Origin: Bosea sp. Tri-49
GTDB taxonomy: Bacteria; Pseudomonadota; Alphaproteobacteria; Rhizobiales; Beijerinckiaceae
Reading direction: 5' to 3'
Assembly: GCF_003952665.1 (NCBI RefSeq)
Contig: NZ_CP017946.1
Coordinates: 248,001-312,000, forward strand
Length of the DNA: 64,000 nt
Shown: one piece after another, positions 46,133 to 54,867 of the stretch
Layout of the letters: each line of letters begins with the position of its first letter
Numbering within the stretch: position 1 is the stretch's first letter
Position numbers and translations under genes: made by a program
Notes under the pieces: generated by a model
What the model was told of the DNA's origin: nothing
Seen by the model: the letters and a program-made list of their open reading frames with translations, nothing else
Database searches by the model: none

Positions 46133-47971
46133 TCACAACGGCAGACACGCCTGCTCCAGCCAGGCCTTGGCCTCGCCATCGACCAATGGCGCGAGGTTGC
46201 TCCAGACCTGAGCGTGGTAGGCGTTGATCCAGGCGAGTTCGCCCTCGTCGAGCAATGAGAGGTCGATCAGCGCCTGCTCATAGGGGCACCAGGTCACCGT
46301 CTCAAAGCCGTACATGGTCCGCTCGGCGCCGGGGATCTGGCGCTCCTCGACGATGATCAGGTTCTCGATGCGGATGCCGTAGGCGCCTTCCTTGTAGTAG
46401 CCGGGCTCGTTCGAGAGGATCATGCCGGGCTCGAGCGGGGTGGTGCCGAGCTTGGACAGGCGCTGCGGCCCCTCATGCACCGAGAGATAGCTGCCGACGC
46501 CATGGCCGGTGCCATGGTCGAAATCGAGTCCGGCCTGCCAGAGTGGGGCGCGAGCGAAGGCGTCGAGCTGGGCGCCCGACGTGCCTTTCGGGAAGACCGC
46601 GCGCGAGATCGCGAGATGGCCCTTGAGCACGCGGGTGTAGCGATCGCGCATCTCGGCCGTCGGCTCGCCAACCGCCATGGTGCGGGTGATGTCGGTGGTG
46701 CCGTCCTCGTATTGCCCGCCGGAATCGACCAGGAAGATGCCGGGCTCGATCCGGCGGTTGCTCGCCTCGGTGACGCGGTAATGCGGCAGAGCTGCATTCG
46801 GACCGGCGCCGGCGATGGTGGTGAAGGAGACGTCGCGCAATTCGCCGGTCTTCAGCCGTTCGGCTTCCAGGGCCGCCACGGCGTCGATCTCGGTCAGCTG
46901 CCCCTTGGGCGCCTCGCGCGCCAGCCAGGACAGGAAGCGGACGATGGCCGCGCCGTCGCGCAGGTGGGCCCGGCGGCTTCCGTTCAGCTCGGCCTCGTTC
47001 TTCTTCGCCTTCATCAGGGCAATCGGGTCGGCGCCGGCGTCCGGGGTGCCGCCGGCATCCTGGATGAGCGTCGCCAGCGCCGAGGCGGCGGTACTGGAAT
47101 CGAGCCGGACCTTGGCCTTGGCGGCGCCGAGCGCCTTGAGCTGCTGTTCGAGCGCCTGCGGCGGGGCGATCTCGCCGAGGGCGCCGATGGCGTCGCCGGC
47201 CTCGTTGGTGATCTTCTCCGGGGCGAGGAAGACGGTCGGGCGGCCCTCGCGCGGCACGATCGCATAGCCGAGCGGCAGCGGCGTGTGCTCGACATCGCCG
47301 CCGCGGATATTGAAGGTCCAGGCCAGCGCGTGCGGGTCGGAGAGCACCAGCGCATCGACCTTGGCCTTGGCGAGCTCCTTCTGGATGCGGGCTAGCTTGT
47401 CGGCACTGCTCTCGCCGGCATAGGCGGCCGGATGCGCCTTGACCGGAGCTGTCGGCGGGGCAGGGCGGTCGCTCCAGAGCGCATCGATCGGGTTCGGCGT
47501 TACCGGGACGAGCATGCCGCCTGCCGCCGAGACGGCCTTCTCCAGCTTGGCGACCCCATCGACGGTGTGGAGCCAGGGATCGTAGCCGAGCTTGCCGCCG
47601 GCTGGCAGATTGGCCTCGACCCATTTGTCGAGCGGGGTCTCCTCCATCTTGGTGGGCGTCACGACGCTCGTATCGGTCTGCGCCGCCGACTGGATGGTGT
47701 AGCGGCCGTCGACGATCAGCGCGGCCTTGTCGGCGAGCACGATGGCGTTGCCGGCCGAGCCGGTGAAGCCGGTGAGCCAGGCGAGGCGCGCCATATGGGC
47801 GGGGACATATTCGCCCTGGTGCTCGTCGGCGCGCGGGATGATGAAGCCGTCGAGTCCCTGTTTCGCCAGGGCGACGCGCAAGGCGGCGACGCGCGGTGCG
47901 ACCTGCGACGGGTCGCTCGGCTCGGAGAAGGACTGGAAGCGGCAGGCGGTCTTGGCTGGGGAATCGGTCAT
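46133..47971 (-). CDS. pepP: Aminopeptidase P (Xaa-Pro aminopeptidase, M24B)
   Basis: This 612-residue M24 metallopeptidase removes N-terminal residues before proline. Two creatinase-like N-domains precede the catalytic domain. VDSGGQYEDGTTDITRT holds the two metal Asp residues. HGTGHGVGSYLSVHEGP has the metal His and LSNEPGYYKEGAYGIRIENL the first Glu. The length and double N-domain match the long eukaryote-like APP1 type. It is convergent with the cysteine-synthase-like gene across the type B repeat. Confidence 0.94.
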   Translation of the reverse strand: MTDSPAKTACRFQSFSEPSDPSQVAPRVAALRVALAKQGLDGFIIPRADEHQGEYVPAHMARLAWLTGFTGSAGNAIVLADKAALIVDGRYTIQSAAQTDTSVVTPTKMEETPLDKWVEANLPAGGKLGYDPWLHTVDGVAKLEKAVSAAGGMLVPVTPNPIDALWSDRPAPPTAPVKAHPAAYAGESSADKLARIQKELAKAKVDALVLSDPHALAWTFNIRGGDVEHTPLPLGYAIVPREGRPTVFLAPEKITNEAGDAIGALGEIAPPQALEQQLKALGAAKAKVRLDSSTAASALATLIQDAGGTPDAGADPIALMKAKKNEAELNGSRRAHLRDGAAIVRFLSWLAREAPKGQLTEIDAVAALEAERLKTGELRDVSFTTIAGAGPNAALPHYRVTEASNRRIEPGIFLVDSGGQYEDGTTDITRTMAVGEPTAEMRDRYTRVLKGHLAISRAVFPKGTSGAQLDAFARAPLWQAGLDFDHGTGHGVGSYLSVHEGPQRLSKLGTTPLEPGMILSNEPGYYKEGAYGIRIENLIIVEERQIPGAERTMYGFETVTWCPYEQALIDLSLLDEGELAWINAYHAQVWSNLAPLVDGEAKAWLEQACLPL

Positions 47972-48273
47972 GTCGGGCTCGGCAAGGCGGGATTTGCCGC
48001 ATGCTCGCCTCCGCGCGCGCGAAAGGCCAGTGCAAAACTGCCGTTTCGCCTCTGCTTGCGCAGCAGGCGCGGACTGACTCGCATTTGAGCGGTTTGCCTC
48101 TTAGCTATGCGATATGCGCACTCGTTAATGGATTTCTTTTTTCGTTATGCGTCTGGTGCATGTTGTGCATATGCGAACATATCTTCTCGCAGATGCGAAG
48201 GCGGCCCATCTTAGTCGCATAAGAGAACGAGGAAGCGACCGGGACTGTCCTTCGTGATCTGAGGAGAGACCCT
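47972..48273 (+). promoter_or_regulatory. 302-bp leader rich in ATGCG/CGCAT motifs
   Basis: There is no gene here, and the stretch is AT-richer than its surroundings. ATGCG occurs at 48107, 48114, 48147, 48171 and 48193, with CGCAT at 48080 and 48216. Four of them are spaced 24, 22 and 23 bp. GCATATGC at 48167-48174 is a palindrome. TTAATGG lies at 48125. It should contain the promoter of the two small genes that follow, but I cannot fix -35/-10 boxes. Confidence 0.4.
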
Positions 48274-48519
48274 ATGACTTATGTGCTGAATTCCACCGAC
48301 GTCCTTCCGGCCGCGACCCGCGCCGAGACGACGGACAAGAAGACCGCCGGCCAGAGCTTCTGGCAGCGCCTCTACGCCGCGCTGATCGAGAGCCGCCGCC
48401 GTTCGGCCCTGCGCGAGCTGCGCGCCCATAGCTATTTGGTGCGCGAGAGCGAACTGGTGCTCGGCGGTTTCCCGCAGACGACGCTGAAACGCGACGCCGA
48501 ACTGCCTTTCAATCGTTGA
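48274..48519 (+). CDS. Small basic protein, DUF1127-like C-terminal half
   Basis: This 81-residue protein is predicted cytoplasmic. Residues 29-58 (FWQRLYAALIESRRRSALRELRAHSYLV, in part) resemble the arginine-rich helix of DUF1127-like small proteins. The chain ends ELPFNR. DUF1127 proteins in this order include short RNA- or regulator-binding polypeptides, but this match is loose and no function is claimed. GGAGAG at 48262-48267 gives a good ribosome site. A 42-residue gene follows 59 bases later, and a terminator follows that. Confidence 0.65.
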   Translation: MTYVLNSTDVLPAATRAETTDKKTAGQSFWQRLYAALIESRRRSALRELRAHSYLVRESELVLGGFPQTTLKRDAELPFNR

Positions 48520-48578
48520 ACCTCAAGCGCCGCAGGCCGCGAACCGCGCCGCGCGCAACTGACAAAGGAACCAAGACC

Positions 48579-48707
48579 ATGATCGCCATCGTCAAGCATG
48601 CCTATGATGCCGTCGTCGACGCCGCCAAGTTCGCTGCGGCTGTCTGGCACGATGCCCGCGCCATGCAGGCGCAGGCCGAAGAGAAGTACGGCCACCTCGG
48701 CTTCTGA
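48579..48707 (+). CDS. 42-residue hypothetical protein
   Basis: This short gene encodes MIAIVKHAYDAVVDAAKFAAA and then VWHDARAMQAQAEEKYGHLGF. AAAGGAA at 48564-48570 lies 8 bases before the ATG, a strong ribosome site. The chain looks like one amphipathic alpha helix with an aromatic C-terminus. The frame is open 63 bases further upstream, but the ribosome site picks this ATG. It forms a two-gene unit with the 81-residue gene and ends 52 bases before a strong terminator. Function unknown. Confidence 0.65.
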   Translation: MIAIVKHAYDAVVDAAKFAAAVWHDARAMQAQAEEKYGHLGF

Positions 48708-48754
48708 GCGGGCAGGGCGGCGAAATCCGCCGCCGTTCGTTCGAAGCGTAGGGC

Positions 48755-49702
48755 CTAGTAGAGGCGGCGCGGCCTGGCGGCTGCGCCGCCTCTTTTCATG
48801 ACCAAGGTCGCCCAGCCCTCGCGCGAGGAGCGCTTGGCCAGCGCCAGCCCCTGATGGCGATAGGCCGAGACCACGCCGGCGACGTCCATCTCCAGCAATC
48901 CCGACAGGATCACCGTGCCGTCGTTCGACAGGGCGCGAGCGATCGCGGGCGCGAGCTTGCGCAGCGGGCCGGCGAGGATATTGGCGAAGATCAGGTCGAA
49001 ATGGCGCGGCCGGTTCGCCTTGGCGTGGCGCAGGCCGGGGGCGACATAGAGGTCGAGCGCCTGCGGCGCGTGGTTGATCCGGGCATTGCGAGCCGAGACC
49101 TCGACCGCAATCGCGTCGATATCGCCGGCGACGACCTTGCGCTTGACCTGCTTGGCGAGCGCCAGCGCCAGGATGCCGGTGCCGGTGCCGACATCGATGG
49201 CGTTTCTCGGCCGGCGCTTCTTCAGTTCGGCATCGAGCGCCAGCAGGCAGCCGGCTGTGGTGCCGTGATGGCCAGTGCCGAAGGCGAGCGCCGCCGCGAT
49301 CTCGATGGCGACATCGTTGACCTTCACCGCGTCGCGGTCATGCGAGCCATGGACGAGGACGCGGCCGGCGCGGACCGGCTGCAGGCCCTCGAGGCTAGCC
49401 GCGACCCAGTCCTTCTGGTTGACGGTGGTGAAGGGCGTGGAATCGATGCTGTCGCCGACGATCGGGCGCAGCATGTCGCGCACTGCGTCCTCGTCCGGGT
49501 GGGTCGCGAAATAAATCTCGACCTTCCACGGCGCGTTCAGCGAGAGCGTGGTGACGCCTGTTTCGACCTCGAAGGCGGAGACGGCGGTCTCGGTTGGGTC
49601 GAAGACCTCGCCCAAGAGCTCGGTCAAGGCGCGTGCCTTGTCGCCGCTGGTTTCGAGTTCGAGGACGGTCGCGACCGTCGATGGCAGGAGGCCTTCGCGC
49701 AT
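48755..49702 (-). CDS. prmA: Ribosomal protein L11 methyltransferase PrmA
   Basis: This 315-residue SAM methyltransferase trimethylates ribosomal protein L11. FGTGHHGTTAGCLLALD is the PrmA N-motif. NAIDVGTGTGILALALAKQ is SAM motif I, and DLIFANILAGPLRKLAP is the NPPY-like catalytic region typical of PrmA. The last codons overlap the terminator of the small convergent genes. Length is normal. Confidence 0.93.
   Translation of the reverse strand: MREGLLPSTVATVLELETSGDKARALTELLGEVFDPTETAVSAFEVETGVTTLSLNAPWKVEIYFATHPDEDAVRDMLRPIVGDSIDSTPFTTVNQKDWVAASLEGLQPVRAGRVLVHGSHDRDAVKVNDVAIEIAAALAFGTGHHGTTAGCLLALDAELKKRRPRNAIDVGTGTGILALALAKQVKRKVVAGDIDAIAVEVSARNARINHAPQALDLYVAPGLRHAKANRPRHFDLIFANILAGPLRKLAPAIARALSNDGTVILSGLLEMDVAGVVSAYRHQGLALAKRSSREGWATLVMKRGGAAARPRRLY
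48760..48796 (+). terminator. Terminator of the small-gene unit, inside the prmA 3' end
   Basis: AGAGGCGGCGC (48760-48770) pairs perfectly with GCGCCGCCTCT (48783-48793) around a 12-nt loop and ends in TTTT. On the opposite strand the same bases encode the PrmA C-terminus (GAAARPRRLY region). Confidence 0.8.
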
Positions 49703-49750
49703 GGGCGCGGCTTAGCAGGGTGCTGGCAGCTTGTCATTCGCTTGGCGGGG

Positions 49751-49837
49751 CCGTCATTGCGAGGAGCGGAGCGACGAAGCAATCCGGGGGCAGAGCTCTA
49801 TGCCCCTGGATTGCTTCGCTTACGCTCGCAATGACGG
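49751..49837. repeat. Palindromic intergenic repeat (type A, copy 2)
   Basis: CCGTCATTGCGAGGAGCGGAG ... GCTTACGCTCGCAATGACGG, with CAATCCGG/CCTGGATTG inside. It lies between the prmA start and the SDR stop, both on the minus strand. It is about 87 bp and folds end to end. Confidence 0.88.
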
Positions 49838-49844
49838 CCAGCGT

Positions 49845-50600
49845 TCAGCCGTGCTGCGCGTTTAGCTGGGCGAAGACCGCGGCGATCTGGCCGTTCTCGG
49901 CGGCGAAGCGCAGCGGCTTGCAGCGCTCGACGATGATCTCGCCCGAGGCCGGGGCGCTTTCGAGCAGCGCCATCACCTCGGCGGTAAACTCGGCCAGCGG
50001 CATCGCCGTGGGATCGACCGCCTGCTGCGGGCCGAGCAGTTCGGTCTGGACATAAGGAGGTGCGATCTCGATGACCTCGACCGATGTCGCCTTGAGCTGC
50101 TCGCGCAGTGCCATCGACCAGGAATGGATCGCCGCCTTGGTGGCGCTGTAGGTCGGCGTCGTCGCCAGCGGCACGAAGGCGAGGCCGGAGGAAACGGTCA
50201 GGATCGCCGCGCGCTTCTGCGCCAGCAGATGCGGCAGCAAAGCGGCGGTGAGCCGGATCGGCCCGAGCAGGTTGGTCGTGATGGTCTCCTCGGCCGTGTC
50301 GAGGAAATCGCTGGCCGTGACCGCCTCGCTGCGCATGATGCCGGCATTGTGGATGACGACATTGAGCGCCGGGAAGCTCTCGACCGCCTGCCTGGCGAAG
50401 GCGGCGACGTCGTCCTTGTCCTGGATGTCGAGCAGGAGCGCCTCCATGCCTGGATTGGCCGAGGTCACCTCGTGAAGCAGAGCCTCGCGCCGGCCGGCGA
50501 TGACGACCTGGTTGCCGGCCTTGTGGAAGGCCTCGGCCAGCGCCCGGCCGATGCCCGAGCCGCCGCCGGTGATGAGGATGGTGTTGCCGCTGATGTTCAT
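49845..50600 (-). CDS. Short-chain dehydrogenase/reductase (DltE-like)
   Basis: This 251-residue classical SDR has TGGGSGIGRALAEAF as the NAD(P) glycine motif near residue 11. NVVIHNAGIM is the NAG motif. The catalytic set is a serine in LTVSSGLAFVPL, then YSATKAA with Tyr and Lys. It resembles DltE-type oxidoreductases; the substrate is unknown. It is divergent from an HxlR-type gene 103 bp away, the common layout for a quinone or aldehyde responsive pair. Confidence 0.88.
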   Translation of the reverse strand: MNISGNTILITGGGSGIGRALAEAFHKAGNQVVIAGRREALLHEVTSANPGMEALLLDIQDKDDVAAFARQAVESFPALNVVIHNAGIMRSEAVTASDFLDTAEETITTNLLGPIRLTAALLPHLLAQKRAAILTVSSGLAFVPLATTPTYSATKAAIHSWSMALREQLKATSVEVIEIAPPYVQTELLGPQQAVDPTAMPLAEFTAEVMALLESAPASGEIIVERCKPLRFAAENGQIAAVFAQLNAQHG

Positions 50601-50703
50601 CGCAAATCCCTTTCCTGGTTGCGGTACATCAGCTGGCGTCGATACTCTTCATCGGAAAGAAGGCGCCCGAAAGTTCGATACGCACCAAAAGGAGAGTGTC
50701 GCG

Positions 50704-51120
50704 ATGCATGCGATCCGCGAGGCGATGGCGACCATGCACAAGCGCAGCGAGGAGATCCCGCCTGTCTCGAAGGCGGTGGAATCGCTGGTGCGCCAGGTGA
50801 TCGCGCAGGTCGCCGACAAATGGACGATGCTGGTGCTGGAAGCACTGGAAGAGCACGGCACGCTGCGCTTCACCGAATGCGGGCGGATCGTCGGCGGCAT
50901 CAGCCAGAAGATGCTGACCAAGACGCTGCGCGAGATGGAGCGCGACGGGCTGGTCATCCGGACCGTCCATCCGGTGATCCCGCCGCATGTCGACTACACG
51001 CTGACCGAGCTCGGCCGCGAGCTCAGCGCGGCGTTCTGCGGAGTCTGGACCTGGGCCGAAACCTACTACGCCGAGGTCTCGGCGGCGCGGCGGGCGTTCC
51101 GCGAGCGGGAGGAGAGATAG
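50704..51120 (+). CDS. HxlR-family transcriptional regulator
   Basis: This 138-residue winged-helix regulator contains VADKWTMLVLEALEEHGTLRFTECGRIVGGISQKMLTKTLREMERDGLV, the HxlR core. PPHVDYTLTELGREL forms the wing. HxlR members sense aldehydes, quinones or redox stress, sometimes through a cysteine; Cys residues here are in FTECGR and AAFCGVW. GGAGA upstream supports the ATG at 50704. TCGATAC occurs twice, 36 bp apart, in the divergent gap (50639 and 50675). It probably controls the divergent SDR gene. Confidence 0.88.
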   Translation: MHAIREAMATMHKRSEEIPPVSKAVESLVRQVIAQVADKWTMLVLEALEEHGTLRFTECGRIVGGISQKMLTKTLREMERDGLVIRTVHPVIPPHVDYTLTELGRELSAAFCGVWTWAETYYAEVSAARRAFREREER

Positions 51121-51138
51121 CGCGCTGAAGCGCTGCGT

Positions 51139-51915
51139 TCAGTCTCCCGCCGCGTGCGGAAACTGTCCGCCGTCATCCGCGTCGAGTGTGATCGACAGGG
51201 TGACGTGCCGCGGCCGTGTCAGGGCGAAGATCACGGCTTCGACGACGTCGCGATTGCTGGCGCGGCTGCCTTTGGCCCGTTGCGGGCTCGCCTGCCAGTC
51301 GGCGTCGCCCGGCAGCATGTCGTCGAGATAGGGCGGGTGGATCGCGATCGAGCGGATCGGCGTGCCGGCGAGCATCTGGCGGAAGCCGTCGGCGAGCGCC
51401 GCCTGCCCATGTTTGGCGGCGTAGAAGGGGACCGAGACGCTCTGCAAGGCGGCATTGGGCAGCCCGCTGATCGAGCCGATGGTGACGATGTCCGGGCAGG
51501 CCGAGCGCTTCAGCGCCGGCAGCAGCGCCTGGGTCAGGAGGAAGGTGCCGGTAACAGCCGCATTGACGACGCCGAGCACCTCCTCGGCGGAGTAGGGCTC
51601 CGATCGCGCTTCCAGCCACATCGCGCCGTTGTTGATCAGGATGTCGATGCCGCCGACGCTGGTAGCGATGGCCTGGCCGGCTGCTTGGACGCTGGCGGCA
51701 TCGGCGAGGTCGAGCGCAACGAATGCCGGCTCGATTCCGGTTCGCTCGCGGATCATCGCTGCTGTCGCCGCCAGCCCAGCCGGATTGCGGCCGCAGAGGA
51801 TTGGGCGGCAGCCAGCTTCGGAGAGGGAGATCGCAAGCGCGGTGCCGAGCCCGCGCCCGGCCCCGGTGATCACCGCCACGCGGCCTGCGAGCGCCCCGGT
51901 CGGCATCGCGCTCAC
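51139..51915 (-). CDS. Short-chain dehydrogenase/reductase
   Basis: This 258-residue classical SDR has VAVITGAGRGLGTALAISL as cofactor motif. ILINNGAMW stands in place of the usual NNAG. IGSISGLPN has the catalytic serine, and YAAKHGQAA the Tyr and Lys. Substrate unknown. The start overlaps the stop of the upstream GNAT gene by ATGA, so the two are probably cotranscribed. The chain ends in an acidic DADDGGQFPHAAGD. Confidence 0.87.
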   Translation of the reverse strand: MSAMPTGALAGRVAVITGAGRGLGTALAISLSEAGCRPILCGRNPAGLAATAAMIRERTGIEPAFVALDLADAASVQAAGQAIATSVGGIDILINNGAMWLEARSEPYSAEEVLGVVNAAVTGTFLLTQALLPALKRSACPDIVTIGSISGLPNAALQSVSVPFYAAKHGQAALADGFRQMLAGTPIRSIAIHPPYLDDMLPGDADWQASPQRAKGSRASNRDVVEAVIFALTRPRHVTLSITLDADDGGQFPHAAGD

Positions 51916-52334
51916 AGATCCTTGGTCAGGTAGATGCGGGCGGCGCCGGGCGGCTTGGGGACGACCTCGCCGAGGACCTTCCAGCCGAGGTGTTTGTAGA
52001 AGTCCGGGGCCTGGAAGCTGATGGTGAAGAGCACCGCCTTGCTGCAGCCACGCCTCTTGCCCTCATGCTCGGCCATGGCGAGAATCTGGCTGCCGATACC
52101 GGAGCCGCGCAGGCTCTGCGGCAGATAGACATAGTCTATGAAGAGAATACCGCGCGAGGTTCGTCCGGAGATGCCCCCAGTGAGGACGCCGGTCTCGGGG
52201 TCGCGGACCTTTACCTGGATCGGCTTCTGATCGGTCGCGCCGCCCTGCTCCTCATTGTAGCTCCGCAGGCCTTCCTGGAGCACGGACAGGAAACTCTCGT
52301 CACTGCTGTCGGTGACGATGATGTCGGGATGCAT
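51912..52334 (-). CDS. GNAT-family N-acetyltransferase
   Basis: This 140-residue GNAT protein contains GILFIDYVYLPQSLRGSGIGSQILAMAE with the acetyl-CoA loop (RGSGIGSQ). KAVLFTISFQAPDFYKHLGWKVLGEV is the C-terminal part with the usual Tyr. The acceptor molecule is unknown. It is immediately upstream of the SDR on the minus strand and overlaps it by 4 bases. The uvrD-type helicase lies 31 bases upstream on the same strand. Confidence 0.88.
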   Translation of the reverse strand: MHPDIIVTDSSDESFLSVLQEGLRSYNEEQGGATDQKPIQVKVRDPETGVLTGGISGRTSRGILFIDYVYLPQSLRGSGIGSQILAMAEHEGKRRGCSKAVLFTISFQAPDFYKHLGWKVLGEVVPKPPGAARIYLTKDL

Positions 52335-52365
52335 GGGTGGTCTCCGGGAATCGCGAGGCCTGAGC

Positions 52366-54747
52366 CTATCCCGACTTCTGGACGAAGCTATCCAGCACCA
52401 TCTTCCTGCCGGCCTTGTCGAAATCGACGGTCAGCTTGTTGCCGTCGACGCTCGCCACCGAGCCGGGGCCGAACTTGATGTGGAAGACGCGCGCGCCGGT
52501 GTCGAAGGCGGAGGTGCCGGTCGATTTCGCCGTCAGCTCGCCCTCGATCAGCATCGGGCCACGCTGGCGGCTGCCGAAGCCGGTGCCCTGCCCGAAGCCG
52601 CGCTGGCCGGCATCGGAGAAACCCGAGCCGCCGCCCGAGTTGGACCTGGCCTTGTTCTCCTGCGCGCGCTGCCAGCCCGGCGTCTGGTAGGAGGAGCCAA
52701 AGCTTTCCATGCGCTCGAAGCGTGAGGCACCGTAGCCGCCCTGGCTGTAGGCGGTGGGCGCCTGGACGACCTCGACATGCTCCTCGGGCAGTTCGTCGAT
52801 GAAGCGCGAGGGCAGGCTCGACTGCCAGAGGCCGTGGATGCGACGGTTCGAGGCGAATAAGAGCTTCAGGCGCTTGCGGGCGCGGGTCAGGCCGACATGG
52901 GCGAGGCGGCGTTCCTCCTCGAGGCCCGCGCGGCCGTTCTCGTCGAGGGCGCGCTGGCTCGGGAACAGCCCTTCCTCCCAGCCGGGCAGGAAGACGGTGT
53001 CGAACTCCAGCCCCTTGGCGGCGTGCAGCGTCATGATCGAGACACGGGCGCCGCCATCGCCGCTGTCGGCATCCATCACCAGCGAGACGTGCTCGAGGAA
53101 GGCCGGCAGATCGGGGAACTCGTCGAGCGAGCGCACCAGTTCCTTCAGGTTCTCGAGCCGGCCGGCGGCGTCGGCCGAACGGTCCTTCTGCCACATCTCG
53201 GTGTAACCGCTCTCCTCCAGCACCAGCTCGGCGAGCTCGCCCTGCTGCATGCTTTCGGCGCGTCCCGACCAGCGGGCAAAGGCCTCTACCAGCTCACGTA
53301 GGGAGGTGCGGGCCTTGGGCTTCAGTTCGTCGCTTTCGACCACGGCCCTGGCCGACTGCATCAACGAAAAGCCGGTGGCGCGCGCATGGTTGTGCAGGAT
53401 CTGGATGGTGGCGTCGCCGAGGCCGCGCTTGGGTACGTTGACGATGCGCTCGAAGGCGAGGTCGTCGGTGGGGCTCACCACGCAACGTAGATAAGCCATG
53501 GCGTCGCGGATCTCGGCGCGCTCGTAGAAGCGCGGGCCGCCGATCACCCGATAGGGCACTCCGACATGGACGAAGCGCTCCTCGATCTCGCGCATCTGCG
53601 CGGAGATGCGGACCAGGATCGCAACTTCGGCGAGGTTCTCGCCCTTCGACTGCATCGCCTCGACCTCATCCGAGATCAGGCGGGCTTCCTCCTGGCTGTC
53701 CCAGGCGCCGGTGATCGTGACCTTTTCGCCAGCCTCGTCCTCGGTGCGCAGGGTCTTGCCGAGGCGGCCCTCATTGCGGGCGATCAGCTTGGAGGCGGTG
53801 GCGAGGATATGGCCGGTCGAGCGGTAGTTGCGTTCGAGCCGGACCACGGTCGCGCCCGGGAAATCGTGCTCGAAGCGTAGGATGTTGTCGACCTCGGCGC
53901 CGCGCCAGCCATAAATCGACTGGTCGTCGTCGCCGACGCAGGCGATGTTGCGCCGGCCCTGGGCGAGCAGGCGCAGCCAGAGATACTGGGCGACGTTGGT
54001 GTCCTGGTACTCGTCGACGAGGATGTAGCGGAAGCGCTCGTGATACGTCGCGAGCACGTCCGGATGCTCGCGGAACAGCGTCAGGCAATGCAGCAGGAGA
54101 TCGCCGAAATCGACGGCGTTCAGCGTCTTCAGCCGGTCCTGATAGGCGGCGTAGAGCTTGCCGCCCTTGCCATTGGCGAAGACCCCGGCCTCGCCCGGCG
54201 GCACGTCCTTGGGCGCAAGGCCGCGGTTCTTCCAGCTATCGATGAAGCCAGCGAGCATGCGGCCGGGCCAGCGCTTCTCGTCGATCCCTTCCAACTGGAT
54301 CACCTGCTTCATCAGCCGGACCTGGTCGTCGGTGTCGAGGATGGTGAAGTCGGAGCGCAGGTCGAGCAGCTCGGCATGGCGGCGCAGCAGCTTGGCCGAG
54401 ATCGAGTGGAAGGTGCCGAGCCAGGGCATGCCCTCGGCGACCGGCCCGACGAGATGGGCGACGCGCTCCTTCATCTCGCGCGCCGCCTTGTTGGTGAAGG
54501 TCACCGAGAGGATTTGCGAGGGAAAGGCGCGGTTTGTCGCGATCAGATGAGCGATGCGGGTGGTGAGGACGCGGGTCTTGCCGGTGCCGGCGCCGGCGAG
54601 CACCAGCACGGGGCCGTCGGTGGCCTCGACCGCCAGGCGCTGCTCTGGATTGAGCCCCTGCAGATAGCCGGCCGCCGGCTGTGCCGCCGCGCGCGATGCG
54701 AGGCCGCCGGGGCGGGGCAGGGGGGCGGAGGTGGTGTGGTCTGACAA
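52366..54747 (-). CDS. uvrD: UvrD/PcrA-type superfamily 1 DNA helicase
   Basis: This 793-residue 3'-5' helicase acts in repair and in stalled fork or transcription processing. Walker A is AGAGTGKT (51-58). LSVTFTNKAAREMKERV is motif Ia, VDEYQDTN motif II, GDDDQSIYGWRGA motif III and RLERNYRST motif IV. SIMTLHAAKGLEFDTVFLPGW is motif V, and LAHVGLTRARKRL motif VI. The C-terminal tail ends in a Tudor-like segment (VFHIKFGPGSVASVDGNKLTVDF). The best start is TTG at 54747, with no strong ribosome site. Confidence 0.94.
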   Translation of the reverse strand: MSDHTTSAPLPRPGGLASRAAAQPAAGYLQGLNPEQRLAVEATDGPVLVLAGAGTGKTRVLTTRIAHLIATNRAFPSQILSVTFTNKAAREMKERVAHLVGPVAEGMPWLGTFHSISAKLLRRHAELLDLRSDFTILDTDDQVRLMKQVIQLEGIDEKRWPGRMLAGFIDSWKNRGLAPKDVPPGEAGVFANGKGGKLYAAYQDRLKTLNAVDFGDLLLHCLTLFREHPDVLATYHERFRYILVDEYQDTNVAQYLWLRLLAQGRRNIACVGDDDQSIYGWRGAEVDNILRFEHDFPGATVVRLERNYRSTGHILATASKLIARNEGRLGKTLRTEDEAGEKVTITGAWDSQEEARLISDEVEAMQSKGENLAEVAILVRISAQMREIEERFVHVGVPYRVIGGPRFYERAEIRDAMAYLRCVVSPTDDLAFERIVNVPKRGLGDATIQILHNHARATGFSLMQSARAVVESDELKPKARTSLRELVEAFARWSGRAESMQQGELAELVLEESGYTEMWQKDRSADAAGRLENLKELVRSLDEFPDLPAFLEHVSLVMDADSGDGGARVSIMTLHAAKGLEFDTVFLPGWEEGLFPSQRALDENGRAGLEEERRLAHVGLTRARKRLKLLFASNRRIHGLWQSSLPSRFIDELPEEHVEVVQAPTAYSQGGYGASRFERMESFGSSYQTPGWQRAQENKARSNSGGGSGFSDAGQRGFGQGTGFGSRQRGPMLIEGELTAKSTGTSAFDTGARVFHIKFGPGSVASVDGNKLTVDFDKAGRKMVLDSFVQKSG

Positions 54748-54808
54748 GGGCTTTGCTTGCGTGATCGTGATTCGTTCACGGTCAATATAGGGGCAGGCGA
54801 CGTGGATT

Positions 54809-54844
54809 GCTCGCCGTCGCGGGTGGTTTTCCGCGACGGCGAGC
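54809..54844. other. GC-rich hairpin between uvrD and esterase genes
   Basis: GCTCGCCGTCGCG (54809-54821) pairs perfectly with CGCGACGGCGAGC (54832-54844) around a 10-nt loop. It lies 23 bases downstream of the minus-strand esterase stop and upstream of uvrD. No T-run follows. It could still end or stabilise the esterase transcript. Confidence 0.55.
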
Positions 54845-54867
54845 GGGTCATCGTAAACCCGGCTGCG

